DNA from: an uncultured Fusobacteriaceae bacterium
GTDB lineage: Bacteria > Fusobacteriota > Fusobacteriia > Fusobacteriales > Fusobacteriaceae
Direction: 5' to 3'
DNA length: 8,732 nt
NCBI GenBank assembly: GCA_947072715.1
Contig: CAMTJB010000030.1
Coordinates: 1-8,732, forward strand
The translations under genes and the position numbers were made by a program. A model generated the notes under the pieces. The model was given only the letters and a program-made list of their open reading frames with translations. It was not told the origin of the DNA and did no database searches. Below are positions 1 to 6,546 of the stretch, piece after piece; position 1 is the first letter of the stretch; each line of letters begins with the position of its first letter.

Positions 1-2182
1 GCTCTCCAGTCATGGCAAGACCTTTTTTTACTGGTTTCCCTATAGCTAAAGAGTATAAAGCTAGAGCCATAGTTATTCCCGCAGATGGACCATCTTTTGG
101 TGTAGCTCCTTCTGGTACATGTAAATGGACTTTATTCTTATCAAAAAATTCTTTAACCTCTTGAGAATGTTCTATATCATCACCCATATGTGCCCTTACA
201 TAAGAATATGCTATCTCACTAGATTCTTTCATTACTTCCCCTAAATTTCCAGTTTGCTTAAATCCACTCTCTTTCTTACTAATTGATATCGCTTCAATAT
301 AAAGTGTATCTCCACCCATAGATGTCCAAGCTAGTCCTAGTGTTACTCCAGGTACTGCTCTTTTATATAGCTCTTCTGTATAAAATATTGGTTGTCCTAA
401 ATACTTTTCTATATTTGATTTTGAAACTGTAATTTTTTCTTTATTTCCTTCTACTATTGACAGCGAAACCTTTCTCATTATCTTTCTAATCTGTTTTTCT
501 AAATTTCTAACTCCAGCCTCTCTTGCATATTTTTCTATTATCTCAACAAGCGCATCTTTTGTAAAAGCTATTTCATCTTTATTCATTCCATTCTCTTTTA
601 ATTGCTTTGGAATAAGATGTTTTTTCGCTATTTCTATTTTTTCGTCAGTTATATATCCTGATAATTGAATTAGTTCCATTCTATCTAAAAGAGGTTTTGG
701 TATAGTGTCTAATTGGTTTGCAGTTGTTATGAATAAAATTTTTGATAAATCATATCTAACATCTAAATAATGGTCCAAAAAGTCTTTGTTTTGCTCTGGA
801 TCTAAAACTTCAAGTAGTGCTGATGCTGGATCTCCTCTAAAAGAGTTTCCTATTTTATCTATTTCATCAATCATTATAAGTGGATTTGATTTTCCTAAAA
901 CTTTAAGAGACTGTATTATCTTACCTGGCATTGCCCCTATATATGTTCTTCTGTGACCTTTTATCTCTGCTTCATCAACCATTCCACCTACTGAGAAACG
1001 GAAAAATTCTCTTCCTAAAGCCGAAGCAATGGATTTTCCTATTGAAGTTTTTCCTACTCCTGGAGGTCCTACTAAGCAAAGTATTGATCCACTAACATTT
1101 CCTGTTTTTATTATAGTCCCTACAAATTCCAAAATATTATTTTTTACATCTTCTAGTCCATAATGGTCTCTATCAAGAATTCTACGAGCTTTAGGTATAT
1201 CAACCTTATCTTTTGTGTATACTCCCCATGGTAGCTCTAAAATCGAGTCTATATAAGACCTAGTTACGTGATACTCAGGTGAACTTTTATCTATTAACTC
1301 CAATTTATTTTTTTGCTCTTCAACAACTCTCGCTGCTTCTTCTGAAAGATGTATCTCTTTTATTCTACTATTAATTTTTTCTAAAGCATTATCTGTTTCA
1401 TCCTGCTCAAGACCTAACTCTCTTTTGATTAATTTAAGTTGCTCTCTCAAAAAATATTCTTTTTGTTGAGCACTTACCTTATCTTCAATCTCTCTGCTTA
1501 TTTTTACTTGTAATTGAGCTATCTCTAACTCTTTTTTTAACATAATTAAAAGTTTATTACAACGTGTTTCTATCTCAAAGCATTCTAGTAACTCCTGTAG
1601 TTCAGCAGACTCTGTTTTTAGCATTGATGATATTAAATCTACTAAGATACCTGGTTTCTCATAAGAAACTTGGCTCATGAGAATTTTTAACTCTTCCTGC
1701 ATAATAGGATTAATTTTAAATAAATCTTTTAAAGCTCCCATTATTGCCATTAAATAAGCTTTTATCTCTGTTGTTGCTTTATCTGTTGTATCTACATGAT
1801 GCTCTATTTCCCAAACAAGTTCCTCATCTGTATGAGATACCTCTTTAATAAATTTAAAACGCTCAACACCTTGAACAATTATCTGAATACTATTTTGTGA
1901 AAAGGATGTTATTTTATGTATTTTAACTGCCACACCTACATTATATAAACTTGATTTTAAAAATTCTGTGTCATTAAATTCCTTTGCATATACAAATCCC
2001 ATAAATCCATTTTTTTCATCATAAGCTTTTTTTATTGCATTTATATAATCATTTCCAGAAAAAGTTATTGGAACCATTATATTGGGGAAAATTGGTCTGC
2101 TGATAAGGGGTAAAATATTTAATTTATCAGGTAATATGTCATTTATTCTAACTAATTGAGTCTCTTTTTCTTTTTCATCCAT
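1..2182 (-). CDS. lon: ATP-dependent protease Lon (C-terminus cut by window edge)
   Basis: Cytoplasmic AAA+ serine protease that unfolds and degrades misfolded and regulatory proteins. The reverse strand reads openly for 727 codons from ATG at 2182 to the window edge. The start is supported by GGAGG at 2193-2197, 10 nt upstream. In order: an N-terminal substrate-binding domain opening with LPLISRPIFPNIMVPI (residues 23-38); a charged, probably coiled-coil middle (about 225-320); an AAA+ module with Walker A GPPGVGKT (372-379), Walker B LIMIDEID (435-442) and a DRME segment typical of the arginine-finger region; and the Lon protease domain with the catalytic-serine motif PKDGPSAG (Ser about 700). 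The catalytic Lys, normally about 43 residues later, and the last roughly 40-60 residues lie outside the window. The RPIFP-type N-terminus differs from the E. coli Lon start and resembles the longer Lon type found in several other phyla. No frameshift is apparent: the start and Ser700 share one frame. Transcribed divergently from cls. Confidence 0.97.
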   Translation of the reverse strand, partial: MDEKEKETQLVRINDILPDKLNILPLISRPIFPNIMVPITFSGNDYINAIKKAYDEKNGFMGFVYAKEFNDTEFLKSSLYNVGVAVKIHKITSFSQNSIQIIVQGVERFKFIKEVSHTDEELVWEIEHHVDTTDKATTEIKAYLMAIMGALKDLFKINPIMQEELKILMSQVSYEKPGILVDLISSMLKTESAELQELLECFEIETRCNKLLIMLKKELEIAQLQVKISREIEDKVSAQQKEYFLREQLKLIKRELGLEQDETDNALEKINSRIKEIHLSEEAARVVEEQKNKLELIDKSSPEYHVTRSYIDSILELPWGVYTKDKVDIPKARRILDRDHYGLEDVKNNILEFVGTIIKTGNVSGSILCLVGPPGVGKTSIGKSIASALGREFFRFSVGGMVDEAEIKGHRRTYIGAMPGKIIQSLKVLGKSNPLIMIDEIDKIGNSFRGDPASALLEVLDPEQNKDFLDHYLDVRYDLSKILFITTANQLDTIPKPLLDRMELIQLSGYITDEKIEIAKKHLIPKQLKENGMNKDEIAFTKDALVEIIEKYAREAGVRNLEKQIRKIMRKVSLSIVEGNKEKITVSKSNIEKYLGQPIFYTEELYKRAVPGVTLGLAWTSMGGDTLYIEAISISKKESGFKQTGNLGEVMKESSEIAYSYVRAHMGDDIEHSQEVKEFFDKNKVHLHVPEGATPKDGPSAGITMALALYSLAIGKPVKKGLAMTGE

Positions 2183-2192
2183 CTTTATTATA

Positions 2193-2197
2193 CCTCC
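2193..2197 (-). promoter_or_regulatory. Ribosome binding site of lon
   Basis: On the reverse strand this reads GGAGG, followed by 10 nt and then ATG at 2182. It supports the chosen lon start over the in-frame ATGs further inside. Confidence 0.75.
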
Positions 2198-2269
2198 AAG
2201 TTTAAATCTTTTATTTACCATATTTATATTTTCTATTCATAACATTTTTTTCCTTTATTTATAGCTTTT

Positions 2270-2275
2270 ATTATA
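2270..2275 (-). promoter_or_regulatory. Possible lon promoter -10 box
   Basis: The reverse strand has a perfect TATAAT here, about 90 nt upstream of the lon ATG. No convincing -35 hexamer lies 16-18 bp further up: the nearest GACA-like sequence (AAGACA at 2289-2294) is only 13 bp away. In such AT-rich DNA a lone TATAAT is weak evidence. No CIRCE-type inverted repeat (TTAGCACTC/GAGTGCTAA) was found, so HrcA heat-shock control is not indicated. Confidence 0.3.
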
Positions 2276-2300
2276 CTCTTTTTACTTGTCTTTTTATTTA

Positions 2301-2346
2301 TTTTTTATGTATTTTAATTTTTTATGTATTTTTTATGTATTTTTTG
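2301..2346. repeat. Three direct repeats of TTTTTTATGTATTTT between lon and cls
   Basis: The 15-mer TTTTTTATGTATTTT occurs at 2301-2315, 2318-2332 and 2329-2343. Copies 2 and 3 overlap, and the copies are offset by 17 and 11 bp. On the other strand they form A-tracts with ATACAT between them. They sit just upstream of the probable cls promoter and about 110-160 bp from the lon start. They could act as an UP-element-like or intrinsically bent region, or as operators for a regulator of either gene. The exact repetition is seen; the function is inferred. Confidence 0.6.
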
Positions 2347-2374
2347 TTTATTTATCTATTTTTTCTAGTATAAT
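2344..2374 (+). promoter_or_regulatory. Probable promoter of the cls operon
   Basis: A perfect TATAAT at 2369-2374 is preceded, with a 19-bp spacer, by a weak -35-like TTGTTT at 2344-2349. Transcription would begin near 2381 and give a leader of about 50 nt before the cls ATG. A second -10-like TATAGT at 2376-2381 overlaps. The region upstream is T-tract rich, which could compensate for the weak -35. Sequence match only. Confidence 0.45.
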
Positions 2375-2422
2375 CTATAGTATATAAAGGAAAGAATTAC
2401 ATAAATTTGTATATTTATATAA

Positions 2423-2429
2423 AGGGGGG
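2423..2429 (+). promoter_or_regulatory. Ribosome binding site of cls (poly-G type)
   Basis: AGGGGGG, a rare G-run in this AT-rich DNA, lies 3-4 nt before ATG 2433. The spacing is short, but no other in-frame ATG exists before codon 141, inside the first catalytic domain, so this start is firm. Confidence 0.6.
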
Positions 2430-2432
2430 ATT

Positions 2433-3863
2433 ATGAACTATATCTTAATTTTATTTAATGCAGTAACTAGACATCTTTTTTTACTTAATATTTTTTTCCT
2501 GTGCGTTGTTATTTTTCACGAAAGAAAAACTCCGATTCGTTCTTTATTCTGGATCTGTTTACTTGTTTTTGCTCCTTATTTCGGGCTTATTACTTTTCTT
2601 TTCTTTGGCTTAAGCCTTAAGAAATCTAAGTATATAAATAAGTTTTATTCTAAAGTTAAAATACAACACTCGATTCACAATTTTTTTCAGGCTAGTCACT
2701 TTTCACCTTACTGGAAAAACTTAATTGAATATTTAGCTGTTTCTCAAGCAGGTAAACTTTCTAGTTATGATGAGAGTACTTTCTTTACAAAAGGTGATGA
2801 ATTTTTTTCTAATCTTAAAGAGGATATTCTCAATGCAAAACATACTGTTTATATGGAATATTATATTTTTAAGGAGGATAGATTAGGAAAAGAATTTTTA
2901 AACCTTGTTATAGAAAAAGCTAAAGAAGGGGTTTCTATTAAACTTCTTTTAGATGGGGTTAATTCTCTTTCCTATTTAAAACTAAAAAGACTTAGAGAAT
3001 CGAATATTGAAGTTGAATTTTTTCTTCCATTTTATTACATGAAAATTTTTAACTTAAAAGCTAACTATAGAAACCATAGAAAACTTACTATTATAGATGG
3101 TGAAATAGCTTATATTGGTGGGTTTAATATTGGTAACGAGTATCTTGGAGAAAGTCATCTAGGTAATTGGCAAGATACTGCTCTTAGAATCAAAGGAGAA
3201 ATCATACATGAATTTGAAAAAGAATTTTTTAGTTCATGGAACTTCGTAATTTGTTCTAGAAAAAGTTCGGCACTACCTTATACTTTAAACCATGTTTACA
3301 ACTCTTTTGAGAAAAAACATAGTGCTCAACTTGTTAGTAGTGGTCCTATTTTTGAATTAAGAACTGCTAGAGATAATCTATTAAAAATGATTACAGGTGC
3401 AAAGCATAGCATCTATATTGAAACACCTTATTTTGTTCCAGATGAACTTATTTTAACTGCTCTAAAAATTGCAGCTACTTCTGGAGTAAAAATAAAAATT
3501 ATAGTTCCTAATATAGCTGATCATCCTTTTGTATACTGGGTTAACCAATCATATATTGGAGAAATTATAGGATATGGCATAAATTGCTATAAATATACCA
3601 ACGGATTTCTTCATAGTAAATTTATAATTGTAGACGATGAGATTGCATCTTTAGGTACAACTAATTTTGATTATAGAAGTTTCTATGAAAATTTTGAGAT
3701 TAATCTCAACCTTTACTCTGCTAGTGAAGTAATTAAACTTAGAAATATTTTTATAGAGGATCTTAAACAATCAGCATTAATATCTCAAGATGAGTTTAAT
3801 CAACGTAGTTTATTTGCCAAAATTAAAGAGTCTATTTTTAGACTCTTATCTCCTATGCTGTGA
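2433..3863 (+). CDS. cls: Cardiolipin synthase (phospholipase D family)
   Basis: Membrane enzyme of 476 aa expected to make cardiolipin, in most bacteria of this family by condensing two phosphatidylglycerols with release of glycerol. The N-terminus has two hydrophobic membrane segments (about 5-29 and 37-61) forming a PLD-nuclease N-terminal anchor. Two phospholipase D domains follow, each with an intact HxKx4D motif: H215-K217-D222 in HRKLTIID, followed by GGFNIGNEY, and H394-K396-D401 in HSKFIIVD, followed by GTTNFDYRSF. The length is close to ClsA-type enzymes (about 480-510 aa). The membrane anchor, both HKD motifs and the Cls-type GGxNIGxEY and GTxNxDxRSF extensions argue against a generic PLD nuclease. 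First gene of a three-gene set: its TGA stop overlaps the ribosome binding site of the PHP gene. A perfect 9-bp inverted repeat lies in its last codons. Which headgroup acceptor is used cannot be read from sequence. Confidence 0.94.
   Translation: MNYILILFNAVTRHLFLLNIFFLCVVIFHERKTPIRSLFWICLLVFAPYFGLITFLFFGLSLKKSKYINKFYSKVKIQHSIHNFFQASHFSPYWKNLIEYLAVSQAGKLSSYDESTFFTKGDEFFSNLKEDILNAKHTVYMEYYIFKEDRLGKEFLNLVIEKAKEGVSIKLLLDGVNSLSYLKLKRLRESNIEVEFFLPFYYMKIFNLKANYRNHRKLTIIDGEIAYIGGFNIGNEYLGESHLGNWQDTALRIKGEIIHEFEKEFFSSWNFVICSRKSSALPYTLNHVYNSFEKKHSAQLVSSGPIFELRTARDNLLKMITGAKHSIYIETPYFVPDELILTALKIAATSGVKIKIIVPNIADHPFVYWVNQSYIGEIIGYGINCYKYTNGFLHSKFIIVDDEIASLGTTNFDYRSFYENFEINLNLYSASEVIKLRNIFIEDLKQSALISQDEFNQRSLFAKIKESIFRLLSPML
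3826..3847 (+). other. Perfect inverted repeat (RNA hairpin) at the 3' end of cls
   Basis: AAGAGTCTA (3826-3834), loop TTTT, then TAGACTCTT (3839-3847) form a perfect 9-bp stem inside the last cls codons, 14 nt before the downstream ribosome binding site. There is no T-run after it, so it is not a standard terminator. It could stabilise or mark the cls/PHP mRNA junction, or be chance. Confidence 0.5.
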
Positions 3864-3865
3864 GG
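3862..3865 (+). promoter_or_regulatory. Ribosome binding site of the PHP gene, overlapping the cls stop
   Basis: GAGG shares bases with the TGA stop of cls (3861-3863) and lies 8 nt before ATG 3874. This placement decides the start of the PHP gene and suggests translational coupling with cls. The longer open frame back to 3790 overlaps cls coding sequence and has no such site. Confidence 0.75.
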
Positions 3866-3873
3866 TATTTAAT

Positions 3874-4629
3874 ATGAAAAAGAAAATTGAAAAAATAAAT
3901 GATTTTTTTAAACCATTTATTAATATTGAAAATTTAGAAACAAGTGGATTCTACTTTGATTTACACTTACATACAGTAGCTTCTGATAGTACTATTAGAC
4001 CATTGGAACTCGCTTTCTTTTTGCAAAATAAAAATTACTTAGTCTCAGTTACTGATCATAACTGTATCGATGGAATTCAAAAATTAATGGATTATAATAT
4101 TAAAGTTGTTCCAGGAATTGAAATTGGATGCTTTGATGGAATGGAATTACTTGTCTATTTTGAAAATTTAGAAAAATGTACAGAATTTTTTAACAAATAC
4201 ATTTTACCTTATAGACACCCTAAAAGAATGTCTAGAACAACTAAAAGTATCTGGTTTTACTTTGAAGCTTTAAAAGATTATAATGTTTATACTTGTATAC
4301 CTCATATTAGTGGTTTTGCACAAAAAAATTTCATAAAAAACAAACCTGAAATTTTTGAAATTATAAAAAAAGTTGACGCTCTTGAGATTAATAACTATAG
4401 TCTCTCAAGAAAAAAAAATAATGTTGCAAAAAACTTAAAATTAATCTATCATCTAGAAGGAACATATGGAAGTGATGCACATTCAATTAAAGAAGTTTTT
4501 TCTTTTTATAGATATCTTAATAAAAAAAATAATGTTGTCTATCAGGGATTAGATTGCCTCTATAAGATTAATGTTGCTACTCAAATTGGATATAAACACT
4601 TTAAGTATATGTTACTTAATAAATTTTAA
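3874..4629 (+). CDS. PHP-domain metal-dependent phosphoesterase (TrpH-like), substrate unknown
   Basis: Protein of 251 aa of the PHP (polymerase and histidinol phosphatase) superfamily, cytoplasmic because no signal or membrane segment is visible. All metal-ligand motifs are present in order: DLHLHT (D29, H31, H33) with D38 in ASDST, TDHN (D61, H62), GIEI (E83), PHISG (H144) and GSDAH (D201, H203). The arrangement, with a helical insert after E83 and a late GSDxH, most resembles TrpH/RNase AM-like proteins and the PHP-associated C-terminal type. Members of this superfamily hydrolyse phosphoesters ranging from nucleotides and RNA 5' ends to histidinol phosphate. At 251 aa it is somewhat shorter than typical TrpH (about 280-290), and the usual SDG is SDS here. 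The start at 3874 is chosen because of GAGG at 3862-3865 and because the upstream extension would overlap cls. It lies between cls and a lipoprotein gene. A lipid or envelope phosphate substrate is only a guess; RNA or nucleotide substrates are equally possible. Confidence 0.88.
   Translation: MKKKIEKINDFFKPFINIENLETSGFYFDLHLHTVASDSTIRPLELAFFLQNKNYLVSVTDHNCIDGIQKLMDYNIKVVPGIEIGCFDGMELLVYFENLEKCTEFFNKYILPYRHPKRMSRTTKSIWFYFEALKDYNVYTCIPHISGFAQKNFIKNKPEIFEIIKKVDALEINNYSLSRKKNNVAKNLKLIYHLEGTYGSDAHSIKEVFSFYRYLNKKNNVVYQGLDCLYKINVATQIGYKHFKYMLLNKF
4411..4537 (+). repeat. In-frame 16-bp direct repeat with A-tracts in the PHP gene
   Basis: AAAAAAAATAATGTTG occurs exactly at 4411-4426 and 4522-4537, 111 bp apart and in the same frame. 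Both copies encode KKNNV (residues 180-184 and 217-221). The first copy is part of an A9 run (4410-4418), the second of an A8 run. Recombination would remove 37 codons in frame; slippage in a run would shift the frame. Confidence 0.55.
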
Positions 4630-4632
4630 TCA

Positions 4633-4636
4633 GAGG
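4633..4636 (+). promoter_or_regulatory. Ribosome binding site of the lipoprotein gene
   Basis: GAGG lies 6 nt before ATG 4643 and just after the PHP stop (4627-4629). It fixes the start that gives a proper lipoprotein signal, rather than the longer open frame beginning at 4571 inside the PHP gene. Confidence 0.75.
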
Positions 4637-4642
4637 TTAATA

Positions 4643-5002
4643 ATGAAATATTCTAATTTAAAATTGCTAAAGTATTTTATTTATTTATTATTTATTATTT
4701 TGTTTTCTGGATGTAGTATTCTTTTTCCTACTCCTGATAAAAAATTGCGTTCTATTGAAAGGCATTACATTCAAACGCAACTTAAATTTGACCGAACACT
4801 TGAAAATAGTTTTACAAATGATCAAGTCGACTCTTTAGAAGATCAATATGAAGATCTTTTTGAAGAAGCTGATTCTTTATTAAAAACTATTGAGCGTTCA
4901 GAAAAAAATAATGAAATTGTTACTATTGATAAAGACCTTGTTAAATATTATCGTACTAGAATTCAAAATAAACTTATTATTTGCCAAGATTTGAAAGATT
5001 AA
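4643..5002 (+). CDS. Small predicted lipoprotein with a heptad-patterned acidic helix, function unknown
   Basis: I do not recognise a named family for this 119-aa protein. It has a clear lipoprotein signal: Lys-containing N-terminus (residues 1-10), hydrophobic core (11-21) and lipobox LFSGC with lipidated Cys24. The -3 residue is Phe rather than the usual Leu/Val, a mild deviation. Ser at +2 would favour outer-membrane sorting under the E. coli rule. The mature part is about 96 residues and strongly charged. From V62 to I83 the residues V62, L65, Y69, L72, A76, L79 and I83 follow a 3-4 heptad spacing, predicting a short coiled coil or amphipathic helix. A second Cys (C114) lies near the C-terminus. 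It begins 13 nt after the PHP stop and is the last gene before the terminator, so it is very probably co-transcribed with cls and the PHP gene. A structural or partner-binding envelope role is inferred. Confidence 0.82.
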   Translation: MKYSNLKLLKYFIYLLFIILFSGCSILFPTPDKKLRSIERHYIQTQLKFDRTLENSFTNDQVDSLEDQYEDLFEEADSLLKTIERSEKNNEIVTIDKDLVKYYRTRIQNKLIICQDLKD

Positions 5003-5022
5003 AGAAACAAAGCTTAATTACT

Positions 5023-5067
5023 AAAAAAGAAGTGAATTCTCTTTATAGAGAGCTCACTTCTTTTTTT
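5023..5067. terminator. Bidirectional intrinsic terminator between convergent operons
   Basis: A 7-bp stem, GAAGTGA (5029-5035) with TCACTTC (5054-5060), is continued inward by one mismatch, one G-T pair and TCTCT/AGAGA (5038-5042/5047-5051) around a TTAT loop. An A6 run (5023-5028) precedes it and a T7 run (5061-5067) follows, so both strands present a stem followed by T's. It ends the lipoprotein operon on the plus strand and the xylose operon on the minus strand, only 4 nt from the xylB stop. Confidence 0.9.
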
Positions 5068-5071
5068 ACTA

Positions 5072-6529
5072 TTATTCATATATTGCTTTTACTATAGAAT
5101 ATAAACTTTTAAACTTATTATATTTTCTATTATATATCTCTACATTAATTGCGTTTGGTTTATAACTTTCTAAAGCTCTTATCATCTCTTTACAAGCCTT
5201 GTTTACGTTATTATATGCTCCATCTCCTACTGCTGCAAGTATCGCTGCTCCATAAGCTGGTCCCTCTACAGAGTTTATAATTTCAACTTCTGAGTTAAAT
5301 ACATCAGCTAATAATTGTTTCCAGAAAGGACTTCTTGCCCCTCCACCACTAACTCTTATCTTTTTTATCTCAATACCTTGCTCTCTAATTAATTCTAAAG
5401 AATCTCTAAGTGCAAAGCTTATACCCTCTATAACTCCACGTGTCATATCTCCACGTGTATTTTGAATACTAAGTCCTACAAACTCCCCTCTTATATTAGG
5501 ATTGTTGTGTGGAGTTCTCTCACCTGTTAAATATGGTAAAAAATATAAGTTATTTTCTATATTTGCATTTTGAGCTTCCTCTTCAACATATTTTGCATAA
5601 TCTTTAGTATTATTTATATTTTCTATCCACCATTTAAGGGATGCTCCTGCTGATAGCATTACACCCATCTGATGATATCCACCATTTGCATGACAGAAAG
5701 AGTGAAGTCTCGCTTCAGAATCAGCACTATATTTCGAACTATTTGCAAAAACTACTCCAGAAGTTCCAAGAGCAACTGATAAAATTCCATCTTCAACAAC
5801 TCCTGTTCCTACTGCACCAACTGCTTGATCTCCACCACCAGCAACTATTTTTACTGTATTTTCTATTTTTAGCAAAGATTTTATATCCTCTTTTAAAGTT
5901 CCAACACACTCATACGACTCATATAATTTGGGTAACTGCTCTTCTGATATATTTAAATAGTCTAAAACCTCTTTTGACCAACATCTATTTTCTACATCTA
6001 AAAGTAGCATTCCTGAAGCATCCGATACATCTGTAGAATAATTTCCTGAAAGTTTAAAAGCTAAGTAATCTTTAGGCAACATTATTTTCTTTATCTTATT
6101 AAAATTTTCTACCTCTTCATCTTTAAGCCATAAAATTTTAGGTGCTGTAAATCCAGTCAACGCAATATTTCCTGTTAACTTAATTATATCTTTGCCAAAA
6201 TGTCCATTTATTTTTTCACACTGTTGTGAAGTTCTTTGATCACACCATAACAGTGCTGGTCTTATTACTTTATCATTTTCATCTAAGAATACTGAACCAT
6301 GCATCTGTCCACTAAAACTTATTGCTTTAACTTCATTTTCATAACCTGCAATTATCTCTTTTAATCCCTCTAAAGATTTTTCAATCCATTCATCTGGATT
6401 TTGTTCTATCCATCCCTCTTTTGGAAAAATAAGAGGATACTCTTTAGATACTGTTTTTATAACTTTTCCCTCTTTATCCATTAAAAGTAATTTTACTGCT
6501 GAAGTTCCTAAATCTATACCAATATACAT
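5072..6529 (-). CDS. xylB: Xylulokinase
   Basis: Cytoplasmic FGGY-family kinase that phosphorylates D-xylulose with ATP to D-xylulose 5-phosphate, feeding the pentose phosphate pathway. From ATG 6529 the protein has 485 aa, matching E. coli XylB (484). Visible motifs: phosphate-binding GIDLGTSAVK at the N-terminus, the sugar-site SGQMHG (73-78), catalytic Asp234 in GGGDQAVGAVG, the second phosphate motif LGTSG, PYLTGERTPH, and adenine-site GGGARSPFWKQLL (from about 395). The frame extends upstream to ATG 6535 and GTG 6538, adding two or three residues. I prefer 6529 because GGGTGAT (6534-6540) then serves as ribosome binding site and the protein starts MYIGIDLGTS as in E. coli. Last gene of the xylGHB set, 17 nt after the xylH stop. 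SGQMHG and the xylose-transporter neighbours favour xylulose over glycerol or gluconate as substrate. Confidence 0.95.
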   Translation of the reverse strand: MYIGIDLGTSAVKLLLMDKEGKVIKTVSKEYPLIFPKEGWIEQNPDEWIEKSLEGLKEIIAGYENEVKAISFSGQMHGSVFLDENDKVIRPALLWCDQRTSQQCEKINGHFGKDIIKLTGNIALTGFTAPKILWLKDEEVENFNKIKKIMLPKDYLAFKLSGNYSTDVSDASGMLLLDVENRCWSKEVLDYLNISEEQLPKLYESYECVGTLKEDIKSLLKIENTVKIVAGGGDQAVGAVGTGVVEDGILSVALGTSGVVFANSSKYSADSEARLHSFCHANGGYHQMGVMLSAGASLKWWIENINNTKDYAKYVEEEAQNANIENNLYFLPYLTGERTPHNNPNIRGEFVGLSIQNTRGDMTRGVIEGISFALRDSLELIREQGIEIKKIRVSGGGARSPFWKQLLADVFNSEVEIINSVEGPAYGAAILAAVGDGAYNNVNKACKEMIRALESYKPNAINVEIYNRKYNKFKSLYSIVKAIYE

Positions 6530-6533
6530 TTTC

Positions 6534-6540
6534 ATCACCC
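6534..6540 (-). promoter_or_regulatory. Ribosome binding site deciding the xylB start
   Basis: The reverse strand reads GGGTGAT, matching the GGTGAT part of the full Shine-Dalgarno consensus, 4 nt before ATG 6529. It overlaps the alternative GTG 6538 and ATG 6535. Those two have only A/T sequence upstream and no binding site of their own. Confidence 0.55.
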
Positions 6541-6546
6541 ATTATA

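Noticed and set aside
2183..2432. Small gene or RNA in the lon-cls intergenic region
   Set aside because: No open frame with a ribosome binding site and no stable stem was seen; only promoters and T-tract repeats can be supported.
3790..3873. Upstream extension of the PHP gene to ATG 3790
   Set aside because: It overlaps the end of cls in another frame and has no good ribosome binding site; ATG 3874 has GAGG 8 nt upstream and gives the expected PHP N-terminus.
4381..4409. 7-bp inverted repeat CTTGAGA/TCTCAAG in the PHP gene
   Set aside because: The 15-nt loop and mid-gene position give no reason to assume a function; likely chance.
4571..4642. Upstream extension of the lipoprotein gene to ATG 4571
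   Set aside because: It would overlap the PHP gene and bury the lipoprotein signal peptide inside the protein; ATG 4643 has GAGG 6 nt upstream.
5641..6036. Plus-strand open frame of 131 codons
   Set aside because: It lies wholly antisense to xylB, encodes a low-complexity Leu/His-rich peptide, and the opposite strand has clear conserved kinase motifs.
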